A stretch of DNA of 64,000 bases, taken from the NCBI GenBank assembly GCA_937907025.1, contig CALESJ010000006.1:124001-188000 (forward strand), in the 5' to 3' direction. The notes beneath the pieces are model-generated. The model did not search any database. It was not told the DNA's origin and worked only from the letters and a program-made list of their open reading frames with translations. Of the stretch, positions 46,440-56,023 are shown piece by piece; position 1 is the first letter of the stretch, and every line of letters starts with the position of its first letter. Both the position numbers and the translations under genes were made by a program. This DNA is from an uncultured Faecalibacterium sp. Lineage in GTDB: Bacteria > Bacillota > Clostridia > Oscillospirales > Ruminococcaceae.

Positions 46440-47357
46440 ATGGAGTGGACCGATATTACCATCACCGTACCCCAGAAGTACGCCGACACCGCCGAAGCTA
46501 TTGCCACCATGGTGGCCAACGGTGGCATTTATATCGAGGATTACAGCGACCTGGAACAGCAGGCATGGGAAATAGCCCATGTGGACCTGATTGAGCAGGA
46601 CCTGCTGGATCAGCCCCGGGACATCGTGAAGGTACACATGTACCTGGCCCCGGACGAAAACCTGGCCGAAGTTCTGCCCCTGTTCCGGGAGCGGCTGGAT
46701 GCTTCCGGCATCGAGTACACGCTGTCCACCACCGGTGTGGAGCAGGAAGACTGGCAGAACGCCTGGAAAAAGTACTACCATGCCATGGACATCGGCAAGC
46801 GTCTGGCCATTGTGCCCGGCTGGGAGGAATACCAGACCGACCGCACCGTCATCACCATGGACCCGGGCATGGCTTTCGGCACCGGCACCCACGAAACCAC
46901 GTCCCTGTGCCTGGAAGTGCTGGACGAACGGGTCAAGAGCGGCGAACGGATGTTGGATATCGGCACCGGTTCGGGCATTCTGGCCATTGCAGCCCTGAAG
47001 CTGGGCGCCGCCGAGGCTGAGGGCGTGGACATCGACCCCATGTGCGTGCGCACCGCCGGGGAAAACGCCCAGCGCAACGGCGTACAGGACCGGTTCAAGG
47101 TGCTGGTGGGCGACCTTTCGGACAAGGCCAGCGGTGTGTACAACATCATCACCGCCAACATCGTGGCTTCGGCTATCCTGTCCCTGGCCCCCCATGTGCC
47201 CGCCCTGATGGCGGACGGTGCGGTGTTCATTGCCTCCGGCATTATCGACACCCGCAAGGACGAAGTGCTGGAAGGTCTGCGCGCCGCCGGTCTGGACCCC
47301 TTTGAGGTCCACGAAAAACGCGGCTGGGTCTGCATCGTCTGCCGCAAGGAGGGCTAA
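46440..47357 (+). CDS. prmA: Ribosomal protein L11 methyltransferase
   Basis: 305 residues, AGGAGG site. An N-terminal substrate domain, then the S-adenosylmethionine site LDIGTGSGILAIAALKLG with GMAFGTGTHETT before it and ITANIVASAIL after, as in PrmA. It trimethylates L11. Three bases before rsmE. Confidence 0.95.
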   Translation: MEWTDITITVPQKYADTAEAIATMVANGGIYIEDYSDLEQQAWEIAHVDLIEQDLLDQPRDIVKVHMYLAPDENLAEVLPLFRERLDASGIEYTLSTTGVEQEDWQNAWKKYYHAMDIGKRLAIVPGWEEYQTDRTVITMDPGMAFGTGTHETTSLCLEVLDERVKSGERMLDIGTGSGILAIAALKLGAAEAEGVDIDPMCVRTAGENAQRNGVQDRFKVLVGDLSDKASGVYNIITANIVASAILSLAPHVPALMADGAVFIASGIIDTRKDEVLEGLRAAGLDPFEVHEKRGWVCIVCRKEG

Positions 47358-47360
47358 GCC

Positions 47361-48092
47361 ATGCCCCACCGCTATTTTACCCGGGAGGTAGCCGACGGAC
47401 ACGCCGTCCTGCAGGGTACCGACGCCCACCATCTGGTGCATGTGATGCGGGCGGGCATCGGGGACGAGGTGGTCCTGTGCGGGCCGGACGCCCTGGAGTA
47501 CACCGGCCGCATCGAGAGCATCGACGGGGACCGGGTGACCTTTACGGTGAGTGAAGGGTATCCCAGCACCGCCGAACCCAAGGCCCAGGTGACCCTGTAT
47601 GCTGCCTATCCCAAGCAGGGCAAACTGGAGGAAGTCATCCGCCACGGTGTGGAGCTGGGCGTGCGGCAGGTGGTTCCCTTCTTCAGCCGGTACTGTGTGG
47701 CCACCCCCAAAAAGGAGGAGGCCAAAAACGAGCGGTACAACCGCATTGCCGCCGAAGCCGCCAAGCAGTGCGGGCGGGGGCTGGTGCCGGATGTGCGCAT
47801 GCCTCTGCCGGATTTTGCCGCCGTGTGTGCTGAGTTCGGGCAGTATGACCTGGTGCTCTTTTTCTATGAGGGCGGCGGGCGTTCTCTGCGGCAGATTCTG
47901 GCCGACGCTCCCGACGCCGTGCGCATTGCCCTGGTCACCGGCAGCGAGGGCGGTTTTGCCCCCGAAGAAGCGGAACGGGCTGCGGCTTCGGGCGCAGTGA
48001 CCGTAGGTTTGGGGCCCCGCATCCTGCGGTGCGAAACAGCCCCACTGGCAGCGCTGGCTGCCGTAATGACCCTGACCGGGGACCTGGAATAA
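47361..48092 (+). CDS. rsmE: 16S rRNA (uracil1498-N3)-methyltransferase
   Basis: 243 residues. A PUA-like start (VLQGTDAHHLVHVMRAGIGD) and SPOUT knot LVTGSEGGFAPEEAE and LGPRILRCETAPLAAL are diagnostic for RsmE. It methylates N3 of U1498 in 16S rRNA. Forms a common two-gene unit with prmA. Confidence 0.95.
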   Translation: MPHRYFTREVADGHAVLQGTDAHHLVHVMRAGIGDEVVLCGPDALEYTGRIESIDGDRVTFTVSEGYPSTAEPKAQVTLYAAYPKQGKLEEVIRHGVELGVRQVVPFFSRYCVATPKKEEAKNERYNRIAAEAAKQCGRGLVPDVRMPLPDFAAVCAEFGQYDLVLFFYEGGGRSLRQILADAPDAVRIALVTGSEGGFAPEEAERAAASGAVTVGLGPRILRCETAPLAALAAVMTLTGDLE

Positions 48093-48108
48093 ACCAAAGA
48101 GAAAAATG

Positions 48109-48138
48109 CGGGGGATGCCGGATGGCATCCCCCGTTTT
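48109..48138 (+). terminator. Terminator after rsmE
   Basis: Eleven-base-pair stem CGGGGGATGCC/GGCATCCCCCG with a 4-base loop and TTTT. Confidence 0.85.
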
Positions 48139-48191
48139 GCATGCCTCCGGACCAGTATATGCGGCACCGGAAGCAGATTATCAACTTTTGG

Positions 48192-49787
48192 TCAGGCTTC
48201 CTGTCCGCGCTGCCCGGACAGGTCCAGTTTCAGCAGGCTGGCCTTGAGTTCGGTCAGGCAGGCGTTCTCCACGCAGAAACTGCGGGCTCCCAGGTACATA
48301 TACCCGGGCATGGCATCCAGCTGGTTCAGCGGAATACCGCACAGGGTCACGTCGGTATTCCGGGCAGCCGCCGCATCCAGCACATCCTGCACCAGCCGTT
48401 TGACCACCGGCGTGTCGGTCTTGCGCCGTTCTTCCCGCTCGTTCTGGGGCTGCACATAGATGAAATTGGCCAGGTCGTCCAGGTCTATGTACAGGAACCG
48501 GGCTCCATGGTCCACAATTTCGGCGGCCTCCAGGGCGGAAGCCGGAACTTCGATCATACAGCCCACCGGCAGGTCCTCGTCAAAAGGAATCCCCTCCCGG
48601 CGCAATTCCCGCTTGCATTCCTCAAAGTTGTGCAGGCAGGCATCCCAGCCCTGTACGCCGCAGATCATGGGGACCACGGCCCGCAGCACACCGGACCCGC
48701 CGGCCCGCAGCAGGGCGCGCATCTGGGTCTTGTACAGGGAATCCCGGTCCGCCAGGGTCTGCACCGTCTGCACCCAAGGGGCACCGTCATCGGCACCGGG
48801 GTCATACAGGCGCACCACCACCGGCCAGCCTTCGGCGCTTTCCAGCAGCTTGCGGTATTCCGCCACCTGGCGTTCCTCATCGTAGTTGTTCAGAATCATG
48901 GATTCGGTGCGCACCAGACCAATGCCGCCGTTGGCCCCATTGTCCAGCGCGGCCCGAATTTCGCTGGGCTCGCTGGAGTTGGCCGACCCCAGAATCACGA
49001 AAGCTGTACCGTCCCGGGTACGGTTTGGCTTGTTTACCAGCGGGTCCGGACGCTGACGGCGGCGTTCCAGCCGCTCCATCCGTCGCCGTGCCGCCTCGCT
49101 CTGTTCCGGCGTGGGGTCCACAATCAGGCTTCCGCGCTCGGCGTCCAACACCACTGTATGGCCTTCAGCACTTTTGGACACGCCCTCCCCCAACTGGCAC
49201 AGGGCCGGAATTCCCATACCGCGGGCCATGATGGCCGCATGGCTGGTCACGCTGTCCCGCTCGGAGATGAGCCCCAGAATCATGCTGCGGTCCAGCGAAA
49301 ACAGGTCGCTGGGATAAAACAGGTCCGCGGCCAGGATGCTGGGCTGGTCCAGCTGCAGGGGGCGCCGGGAACGGCCATCCAGAATATCCACTACCCGGCG
49401 GCAGGCGTCACAGACGTCCACGCTGCGTTCTTTGATATAGTCATCATCAATATTGCTGATGCGGCCGGCAAAAATTTTTTCGGCACGCTCCACGGCAGCG
49501 GCACTGCCTGCCCCCGCGGCGATGTAATCCCCGATCTCGTTGGTGAAGGATTCATCCTCCAGCAATGCCATCTGGAACAAAAGGATGTCCGCATCCTTGG
49601 GGTCCTGGGCCCGCTTGCGCAGCATGGTCAGTTCATCTTTGGCCAGCACAATGGCGGCATCATACAAAGCCCGCTCCTGATAGGGGTCGCTGACGATACG
49701 GTGCAGCCCGATCAGGCCGCGATCAATCCGTACCACAGGGCCAACAGTCAGCCCGCCGGATGCGGTGGTTCCTGTAAAAGTACGCAC
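48192..49787 (-). CDS. Divergent PTS enzyme I-like (PEP-utilizing) protein
   Basis: 531 residues from a GTG at 49787 (AAAGGAG site 10 bases before); no ATG fits. It follows enzyme I order: start TTASGGLTVGPVVRI, phosphohistidine in SVTSHAAIMARGMGIPAL, GGIGLVRTESM, then GCMIEVPASALEA and CGIPL with the catalytic Cys. Two usual motifs are altered: GGDK reads GADD and GTNDL reads DLDDL. Thus PEP binding may differ from standard PtsI. No HPr or enzyme II gene is nearby. It could be a regulatory PTS protein; the patatin gene lies 64 bases upstream. Confidence 0.82.
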   Translation of the reverse strand: MRTFTGTTASGGLTVGPVVRIDRGLIGLHRIVSDPYQERALYDAAIVLAKDELTMLRKRAQDPKDADILLFQMALLEDESFTNEIGDYIAAGAGSAAAVERAEKIFAGRISNIDDDYIKERSVDVCDACRRVVDILDGRSRRPLQLDQPSILAADLFYPSDLFSLDRSMILGLISERDSVTSHAAIMARGMGIPALCQLGEGVSKSAEGHTVVLDAERGSLIVDPTPEQSEAARRRMERLERRRQRPDPLVNKPNRTRDGTAFVILGSANSSEPSEIRAALDNGANGGIGLVRTESMILNNYDEERQVAEYRKLLESAEGWPVVVRLYDPGADDGAPWVQTVQTLADRDSLYKTQMRALLRAGGSGVLRAVVPMICGVQGWDACLHNFEECKRELRREGIPFDEDLPVGCMIEVPASALEAAEIVDHGARFLYIDLDDLANFIYVQPQNEREERRKTDTPVVKRLVQDVLDAAAARNTDVTLCGIPLNQLDAMPGYMYLGARSFCVENACLTELKASLLKLDLSGQRGQEA

Positions 49788-49851
49788 AGGCTGCACTCTC
49801 CTTTCTTGTATACGGCGGCAAAACAGTCCCGCCGGACCGGATGTCCCGAAA

Positions 49852-51033
49852 TCAGAAGAAATGCATCTCCTGCAATGTGTGGGACACCAAAGCCGTGATG
49901 AAATCTTCCGGCGCCGTAGCAGCCATGGCGGCTTCGCCGATGTGATTGCCTTCTTCCCGCCCCAGCAAAATACGGAAACGATCGGCAGGGTCACGGTCAA
50001 AGCTGCCAAGGAAGGTCAGCGCCAACAGACGCGGGGTGTACGGTTCTTCCGGCGGCACATTCATCTTCTCGGCCGCCAGTTCCAGCGGTGCCGAAGCCCC
50101 CCGGGTGGGTGCCAGCAGGTTCTGGGAGAACGGCGCCGGGTACCCTTTGCGCTGCCGGGCCTTGTTTTCCACCAGGGCCAGCGTCGGTGCCCGGGAGATG
50201 GCCGCTGCCAGCTGCTGCTGGTAGGCTACGGCAAATTTGGCCAGAAAACCGTCCGGGTCGGGCAGAAGGGCGTAGGCGGTCCCCCCTACCCTGCCGAAGA
50301 CCCGCAGCGTATCCAGATACCCAATGGCGATATTGCGCGCCGCACGGGCACCGTCAAAATCAAAGGTCGGGCCCAGGTCCCAGTGGCTGCGGATGACCCG
50401 GGTGGGCAGACCGGTACGGTTGGGCTTATTGTAACCCACGCCTTCGATATCCACCGCCACCAGCTCGGTGGCGCCCATTCCGGCGGCCAGGTCCAGGGGC
50501 ATATTGTCCCGCCAGCCGCCGTCGATGTATTTCACGCCGTCAATGGTGCGGGGACGCAGCGCCGGAAAGCAGGCACTGGACGCCATCATGTACTCTTTCA
50601 GGCGGCCGTAAGGAATCTGTTCCAAAGGCAGCTGCCGGCTTTTCAGGGTGTTCATTTCGGTCATAACCAGACCGTACCGCACCTTGGAAGCCCGGATGGC
50701 GTCCTCATCCAGATATTTATCGATCACATCGCCCAGCGGTTCCAGATCCAGCCCGCCGCTGCGCACCGTATCCAGCAGAAAGTTCTGCAGTTCTTCCGGC
50801 GATTTGCCCGCGGGCATTTCCAGCACACCGTGAATGTCCAGGCTTTTCCACAGTTCTTCCGCTTCATTGACCTTATCCAGCACAAACAGTGCCGCATTCA
50901 GGCACCCCACGCTGGTACCGGTGATGATGTCGGGCTGCCAGCCCACTTCACGCAGCGCGCGGTATGCACCCACCTGGTAGCTGCCTTTGGCGCCGCCGCC
51001 GGCCAGGACCAGTCCCTTGCAGGTTGTGCCCAT
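49852..51033 (-). CDS. Patatin-like phospholipase
   Basis: 393 residues from the ATG at 51033, six bases after GGAGGGG; two nearer ATGs overlap the site. The oxyanion motif GGGAKG, nucleophile GTSVG and Asp in DGGWRDN form the patatin Ser-Asp dyad. It likely hydrolyses acyl lipids at the membrane. Promoter TTGACA-16-TATACC is possible at 51101-51128. It precedes the enzyme-I-like gene. Confidence 0.9.
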   Translation of the reverse strand: MGTTCKGLVLAGGGAKGSYQVGAYRALREVGWQPDIITGTSVGCLNAALFVLDKVNEAEELWKSLDIHGVLEMPAGKSPEELQNFLLDTVRSGGLDLEPLGDVIDKYLDEDAIRASKVRYGLVMTEMNTLKSRQLPLEQIPYGRLKEYMMASSACFPALRPRTIDGVKYIDGGWRDNMPLDLAAGMGATELVAVDIEGVGYNKPNRTGLPTRVIRSHWDLGPTFDFDGARAARNIAIGYLDTLRVFGRVGGTAYALLPDPDGFLAKFAVAYQQQLAAAISRAPTLALVENKARQRKGYPAPFSQNLLAPTRGASAPLELAAEKMNVPPEEPYTPRLLALTFLGSFDRDPADRFRILLGREEGNHIGEAAMAATAPEDFITALVSHTLQEMHFF

Positions 51034-51100
51034 CTTCATCCCCTCCATATCTGCGGCAAAACCGCCAACAGCAAAAAAGATTCCTGAATTTTGTTTGATT

Positions 51101-51128
51101 GGTATACATTATAACACGTCTGTGTCAA
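51101..51128 (-). promoter_or_regulatory. Possible promoter of the patatin gene
   Basis: Minus strand TTGACA (51128-51123), 16 bases, TATACC (51106-51101). Confidence 0.45.
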
Positions 51129-51194
51129 AAATACTATCGGTTTTCGCCGCAATTTACCGGAATTTAACCACCTCTTGCTTTTGTCCGGCTCCCC

Positions 51195-51223
51195 TTGCAT
51201 CCATGCCTGCAAACGTATACAAT
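51195..51223 (+). promoter_or_regulatory. Promoter of the nucleotidyltransferase gene
   Basis: TTGCAT (51195-51200), 17 bases, TACAAT (51218-51223), 38 bases before the start codon. Confidence 0.55.
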
Positions 51224-51261
51224 AGGAACCAGAAACACCAGTACAAACGGGGAGGATACCT

Positions 51262-52194
51262 ATGAACAGCAAACCGATTCTGGCCGTGATGGCGGCCGGT
51301 ATGGGCAGCCGGTACGGCGGCCTGAAGCAGATCGACCCGGTGGGCCCCAGCGGCGAGGCCATCCTGGATTACAGCCTGTATGATGCCCGCCGTGCCGGAT
51401 TTGAAACGGTGGTCTTTATTATCAAACCGGAAATTGACGAAGCCTTCCGCGCCAGCGTGGGAGCCCGGGCCGAAAAGGCCGGCTTTGAGGTCCGCTACGC
51501 CTACCAGACACTGGACAAACTGCCCGATGGATTTTCCGTACCGGAAGGCCGGGTCAAACCGTGGGGCACCGCCCACGCCATTCTGTCGGCGGCGGATGTC
51601 ATCGACGCCCCCTTTGCGGTCATCAATGCCGATGACTATTATGGTCCCCAGGGGTTCCGCCTGATTTATGACCATCTGGCCAAGGCCGAAGCCAAGTCCG
51701 GCACCCCTGCGCCCTGGGCTATGGTGGGCTTTCTGTTGGGCAACACGGTCAGCACCAACGGGTCGGTTTCCCGCGGGGTCTGCACCCTGGATGAGAACAG
51801 CCGTCTGGTCAGCGTGACCGAGCGCACCCGCATCGAAACCTATGACGGCGGCATCCATTATACCGAGGACGACGGCGCCACCTGGACCGATCTGCCTGCC
51901 GATGCGGTGGTGTCCATGAATCTGTGGGGCTTCACCCCGGATTTTCTGGACCGCGCCCGGGAAGGGTTTGCCTCTTTCCTGGAAGCCAGTCTGCCGGTCA
52001 ACCCGCTAAAGTGTGAGTATTATCTGCCCAGCGTGGTAACGGCAGCCCTGGAGCATGGCACGGCCCAGGTCACCGTACTGACCAGTTCCGACCGCTGGCA
52101 CGGCGTCACCTACCGGGAAGACAAGCCCGAGCTGGTGGAAGCCCTGCACCGGATGAGTGAGGAAGGCCTGTACCCGAAAGACCATCTGTTCTGA
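51262..52194 (+). CDS. Sugar-1-phosphate nucleotidyltransferase
   Basis: 310 residues. The NTP-transferase signature AAGMGSRYGGLKQIDPVGP and the metal-binding VINADDYYG are clear. Family members join a sugar phosphate to a nucleotide for glycan synthesis; the sugar and the nucleotide cannot be told from sequence alone. Single gene with its own promoter and terminator. Confidence 0.85.
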   Translation: MNSKPILAVMAAGMGSRYGGLKQIDPVGPSGEAILDYSLYDARRAGFETVVFIIKPEIDEAFRASVGARAEKAGFEVRYAYQTLDKLPDGFSVPEGRVKPWGTAHAILSAADVIDAPFAVINADDYYGPQGFRLIYDHLAKAEAKSGTPAPWAMVGFLLGNTVSTNGSVSRGVCTLDENSRLVSVTERTRIETYDGGIHYTEDDGATWTDLPADAVVSMNLWGFTPDFLDRAREGFASFLEASLPVNPLKCEYYLPSVVTAALEHGTAQVTVLTSSDRWHGVTYREDKPELVEALHRMSEEGLYPKDHLF

Positions 52195-52214
52195 TTGCTG
52201 TACCAAACAAAAAG

Positions 52215-52252
52215 CACCGCCCCGGCACGGAAACCTCCGTACCGGGGCGGTG
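52215..52252. terminator. Bidirectional terminator between the nucleotidyltransferase and rnfB
   Basis: Stem CACCGCCCCGG/CCGGGGCGGTG between convergent genes. Confidence 0.8.
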
Positions 52253-52281
52253 TTATTCATTTACAGCGCAGGTGAAGAAAC

Positions 52282-53118
52282 TCAGTGCACTTCGTGTTCC
52301 GGAACCGGCGCGTCCACCGAAGTGGGCTTGCCTTCGACCCAGTGAATGGCCTTCTTCGGGCACTTGGTCACGCAGATGCCGCAGCCGTTGCACTTGGTGT
52401 AATCGATAACGGCCACATTGTTCTTGAGGAAAATCGCCTGCTGCGGGCAGTTCTTGACGCACAGACCGCAGGCAATGCAGCCCACCTTGCAGGTCTTGTT
52501 GACAATGGCGCCGCGCTCGGTGTTGGAGCATTCCACCACCGGCTGAGGCGCGATGGGCTTCATATCGATGACATGGCGCGGGCAGACGTTCATGCAGGCA
52601 GAGCAGCCGGTGCACTTGGTACGGTCGACCACAGCCACGCCATTGACCACATGGATGGCATCAAACATGCAGGCACGGGTGCAGTCACCCAGGCCCAGGC
52701 AGCCAAAAGCGCAGGCGCTGGGGCCGCCGGCCACAGAGGCCGCCGCGGCGCAGGTCTGGATGCCCTGGTAGTTGAACCGCTTGCCGCAGTTTTCGCCGCC
52801 GTTGCACAGGACCACTGCCTTCAGGCTGGGACGGTCACTGGTTTCGCTGCCCATGATGGTGTTGATGGCATCGGCAGTCTTGTCACCGCCGGGTGCGCAT
52901 TTATAGGTGGGCGCACCGTCCTCCACAATGGCTTTGGCGTAGTCGGCACAGCCGGCATAGCCGCAGCCGCCGCAGTTGGCGCCTGCCAGGCAGGCAGTCA
53001 CTTCCGCAATACGCGGGTCTTCGTACACAGCCATGAACTTGGAAGCCAGCACCAGCACGATACTGCCAACCAGGCCCAGCACCGCCAGGACGGCGACCGC
53101 AAGAATGATCGGATTCAT
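52282..53118 (-). CDS. rnfB: Rnf complex subunit B (ferredoxin-like)
   Basis: 278 residues. An N-terminal membrane helix, a 4Fe-4S motif ANCGGCGYAGC (about 47-57), and later ferredoxin motifs CTGCSACMNVCP, CIACGLCVKNCP and CNGCGICVTKCP. RnfB is the entry point for electrons from reduced ferredoxin. Last gene of rnfCDGEAB. Confidence 0.95.
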   Translation of the reverse strand: MNPIILAVAVLAVLGLVGSIVLVLASKFMAVYEDPRIAEVTACLAGANCGGCGYAGCADYAKAIVEDGAPTYKCAPGGDKTADAINTIMGSETSDRPSLKAVVLCNGGENCGKRFNYQGIQTCAAAASVAGGPSACAFGCLGLGDCTRACMFDAIHVVNGVAVVDRTKCTGCSACMNVCPRHVIDMKPIAPQPVVECSNTERGAIVNKTCKVGCIACGLCVKNCPQQAIFLKNNVAVIDYTKCNGCGICVTKCPKKAIHWVEGKPTSVDAPVPEHEVH

Positions 53119-53138
53119 ACTTAGTCCCCCTCCTTCTG

Positions 53139-53777
53139 TTACAGCAGTGCGTTGACGATGTTTTCAACCAGGCCGCCGAAGCCCATGAAACTCATCGAGG
53201 TGATGGCCGCCGACACCAGGGTGATGGGCAGGCCCTTGAAGCTTTCCGGCGGGTTGGCGGATTCCACACGCTGACGCACGCCGCAGAACAGCAGCATGGC
53301 AACCAGGAAGCCCACGCCGGCGCCGGCAGCGCAGATCAGCGCCTCGGCGTATGCAATGCCGAAGCCCTGTTCGGCAACCACTTCGGAGTAGTCCTGCACG
53401 GCCAGGATGGTGACACCCAGCACGCAGCAGTTGGTGGTGATCAGGGGCAGATACACGCCCAGGGCGGTGTACAGCGCGGGAACGTACTTCTTCAGGATGA
53501 TCTCGATGAGCTGAACCAGCACAGCGATGACCAGGATGAAGACAACGGTCTGCATGTAGCCCAGGTCATAGGCATCCAGCAGGAAGATCTGCAGCGGGAA
53601 GGTAACGGCCGTGGCAATGACCATGACAAAGATAACCGCCAGGCCCATACCGGTGGAAGAATCCACCTTTTTGGAAACGCCCAGGAACGGGCAGATGCCC
53701 AGGAACTGGACCAGAACGTAGTTATTGACCAGGATCAGGTTGAAGAAGATGGTCACAAACACTGCGAGGTTATTCAT
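53139..53777 (-). CDS. rnfA: Rnf complex subunit A
   Basis: 212 residues, six membrane helices. LVNNYVLVQFLGICPFLGVS holds the conserved Cys of RnfA/RnfE pseudo-symmetry. Part of the ferredoxin:NAD+ oxidoreductase that pumps Na+ or H+. Start overlaps rnfE stop by four bases. Confidence 0.96.
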   Translation of the reverse strand: MNNLAVFVTIFFNLILVNNYVLVQFLGICPFLGVSKKVDSSTGMGLAVIFVMVIATAVTFPLQIFLLDAYDLGYMQTVVFILVIAVLVQLIEIILKKYVPALYTALGVYLPLITTNCCVLGVTILAVQDYSEVVAEQGFGIAYAEALICAAGAGVGFLVAMLLFCGVRQRVESANPPESFKGLPITLVSAAITSMSFMGFGGLVENIVNALL

Positions 53778-54460
53778 GCCTGGTCACCTCCCTCAGTTTT
53801 TGCGGCGTCGATCTCATCCAGCATGACTTCGCCGCAGGTCTTGCGCTCGATGGGATGGTTGGTCTTCTTTTCGATGAAGATGCACAGAGCCATCAGGCAG
53901 CCAAAGACGAAGAAGCCGCCGGGAGCCTGGTTCATGATGCCCATGCGGTCCACGCTCTCGGGGATGATGGTGATGCCCATCCAGGAGCCGTTGCCGAGGA
54001 TCTCACGGATGGAGGACATCAGCAGCATGGTGATGATGTAGCCGAAGCCCATGCCCACACCGTCAACGGCGGATTCCACCACGGTGTGCTTGCAGGCGAA
54101 CATCTCGGCACGGCCGAGGATGATGCAGTTGACCACGATCAGGGCCAGGAACACGCCCAGGCTGTTGTACAGGTCCTGTGCGTAGGCTTCCAGCACCATC
54201 TGCACGATGGTAACGAAGGTTGCGATGATGACGATGTAGCAGGGCAGATGAACCTTATCGGGGATTGCCTTGCGCAGCGCCGAGATTACGATGTTGGAGC
54301 AGACCAGAACGAAGGTCATGGACAGGCCCATGCCCAACGCGCCGGAAACAGTGGTGGTGACGGCCAGTGCCGAGCAGCAGCCCAGCACCAGACGCAGAAC
54401 CGGGTTTTCACGGATGATACCGGCGGTGAAGATCTTCCACAGGCTTTGTTTTTCGCTCAT
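53774..54460 (-). CDS. rnfE: Rnf complex subunit E
   Basis: 228 residues, six membrane helices; FTAGIIRENPVLRLVLGCC and VVNCIILGRAEMFA match RnfE. It pairs with RnfA in the membrane. Start is two bases after the rnfG stop. Confidence 0.96.
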   Translation of the reverse strand: MSEKQSLWKIFTAGIIRENPVLRLVLGCCSALAVTTTVSGALGMGLSMTFVLVCSNIVISALRKAIPDKVHLPCYIVIIATFVTIVQMVLEAYAQDLYNSLGVFLALIVVNCIILGRAEMFACKHTVVESAVDGVGMGFGYIITMLLMSSIREILGNGSWMGITIIPESVDRMGIMNQAPGGFFVFGCLMALCIFIEKKTNHPIERKTCGEVMLDEIDAAKTEGGDQA

Positions 54461-54462
54461 GG

Positions 54463-55038
54463 TCAGGCCACCCCCTTGATTTCATTGTTGTAGCAGTCGA
54501 TGGCGCTGTTGTAGGCCGAAATGACTGCGTTGGAGGAAATGGTTGCGCCCGCGATGGTATCCACCGGGTTGCCGGCAGACACATGCTCGGAAGCATCCCA
54601 GCCCAGGAAACCGGACCAGAAGCTCTCGTTCTGGGTCTTGGAACCGATGCCGGTGGTCTGGGTGGAGGCGTCGACGCTGGTGGCCAGGATCTTGCCGGAA
54701 GCGTCGAAGGAAACGTACACAACAACTTCATTGCCGCTGTAACCGGCAGCGGAAGCCTTGATGGCTACCAGGCCGTCGGTCGTGGTCACGGCGCCCTGCA
54801 CACCGGAGGTCTGCAGGTTTTCCACGGTGGTCAGGGCCGAAGGATCGGTCACGCCGGGCAGAACGCTCATGAACGCTGCCTGGGTGGCGGCCTCCTCGTT
54901 GGCCTTGATAATGGGTTTGGTCACATCATTGAGCGCCGCCAGAGCCGCGCTGCACACCACGCAGATCACCACCAGAATGATGACCGGGTAGATCATCGTT
55001 TTGAAGGCGGAGGGCTGCTTCGCATTATTCTCAGCCAT
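54463..55038 (-). CDS. rnfG: Rnf complex subunit G
   Basis: 191 residues from the ATG at 55038, one base overlapping the rnfD stop. One N-terminal membrane segment and the covalent FMN site DTIAGATISSNAV near residue 163, where Thr carries FMN. A periplasm-facing electron carrier of Rnf. Confidence 0.94.
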   Translation of the reverse strand: MAENNAKQPSAFKTMIYPVIILVVICVVCSAALAALNDVTKPIIKANEEAATQAAFMSVLPGVTDPSALTTVENLQTSGVQGAVTTTDGLVAIKASAAGYSGNEVVVYVSFDASGKILATSVDASTQTTGIGSKTQNESFWSGFLGWDASEHVSAGNPVDTIAGATISSNAVISAYNSAIDCYNNEIKGVA

Positions 55039-56021
55039 CAGGCGTTGCCCCCTTCCTTGGCCGCAGCTTTGGCGGCCTTTTTCTGCTTTTTGGGTTTCTT
55101 GTAGCCCAGCGGAATCTGATGGCTCCAGGCGTTGAACCAAGGCACCAGCAGGTTGCCCAGCAGGATGGCGAAGCTCATGCCTTCGTTCATGCTGCCGAAG
55201 TAGCGGATGGCAAAGGTCACCAGGCCGATGAAGATACCGTAGATCAGCTTGCCCTTGGTCGTGAAGGGGCTGGTGACGTAGTCGGTAGCCATGAACACAG
55301 CACCGAACAGCAGACCGCCGGCCATGATCTCGGCCACTGCGGCATGCAGGCTGCCGGTGGCGATCCAGGACAGCACAAACACGGTGCCCACGATGCTGCC
55401 GGGGATGGCAAAACCGATGGTGCCGGTGGCCAGCAGGTAAACCAGACCCAGCAGGATGGCCAGGATGCAGGTTTCACCCATCATACCGCCGTGCAGGCCC
55501 AGGAACAGGTCCATCAGGCTGACGGTGGTCTTGTCCACGCTGTCAGCCAGCGGGGTAGCGGTAGCCAGGGCATCCACCGCCATGTCGGGATAGACATAGG
55601 CGGTCATGCGGGCGGTGAAGCTCAGGAACAGCACGATACGGCCGACCAGAGCCGGGTTGGCAAAGTTGAAGCCGATGCCGCCGAACAGCTGCTTGACCAC
55701 GACGATGGCGACAAACGCACCCACGACGCAGATCCACAGGGGCAGGCCCACCGGGAAGTTCAGTGCCAGGATCACACCGGTGACGCAGGCGGAAAGGTCG
55801 CCCACCGGGTTGGGTTTCTTCATGATCAGGCAGTACAGATATTCAAATGCCACGCAAGCCAGCGTGGTGACGGCCACGGTGAGCAGAGCTTCGTAGCCGA
55901 AGATCAGAGCCGATGCGACGATGCAGGGCACCAGGGCCTTGAGGACGTTGCCCATCAGGCTCCGGGTGGTAGAATCGTCCCGGATATGGGGCGAGGCAGT
56001 TACGAGCAAAACCTGGTCCAT
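55038..56021 (-). CDS. rnfD: Rnf complex subunit D
   Basis: 327 residues, about nine membrane segments, and the FMN attachment Thr in DALATATPLADS. The C-terminus is Lys/Ala-rich (KKPKKQKKAAKAAAKE), an unusual basic tail. Directly after rnfC. Confidence 0.95.
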   Translation of the reverse strand: MDQVLLVTASPHIRDDSTTRSLMGNVLKALVPCIVASALIFGYEALLTVAVTTLACVAFEYLYCLIMKKPNPVGDLSACVTGVILALNFPVGLPLWICVVGAFVAIVVVKQLFGGIGFNFANPALVGRIVLFLSFTARMTAYVYPDMAVDALATATPLADSVDKTTVSLMDLFLGLHGGMMGETCILAILLGLVYLLATGTIGFAIPGSIVGTVFVLSWIATGSLHAAVAEIMAGGLLFGAVFMATDYVTSPFTTKGKLIYGIFIGLVTFAIRYFGSMNEGMSFAILLGNLLVPWFNAWSHQIPLGYKKPKKQKKAAKAAAKEGGNA

Positions 56022-56023
56022 CG

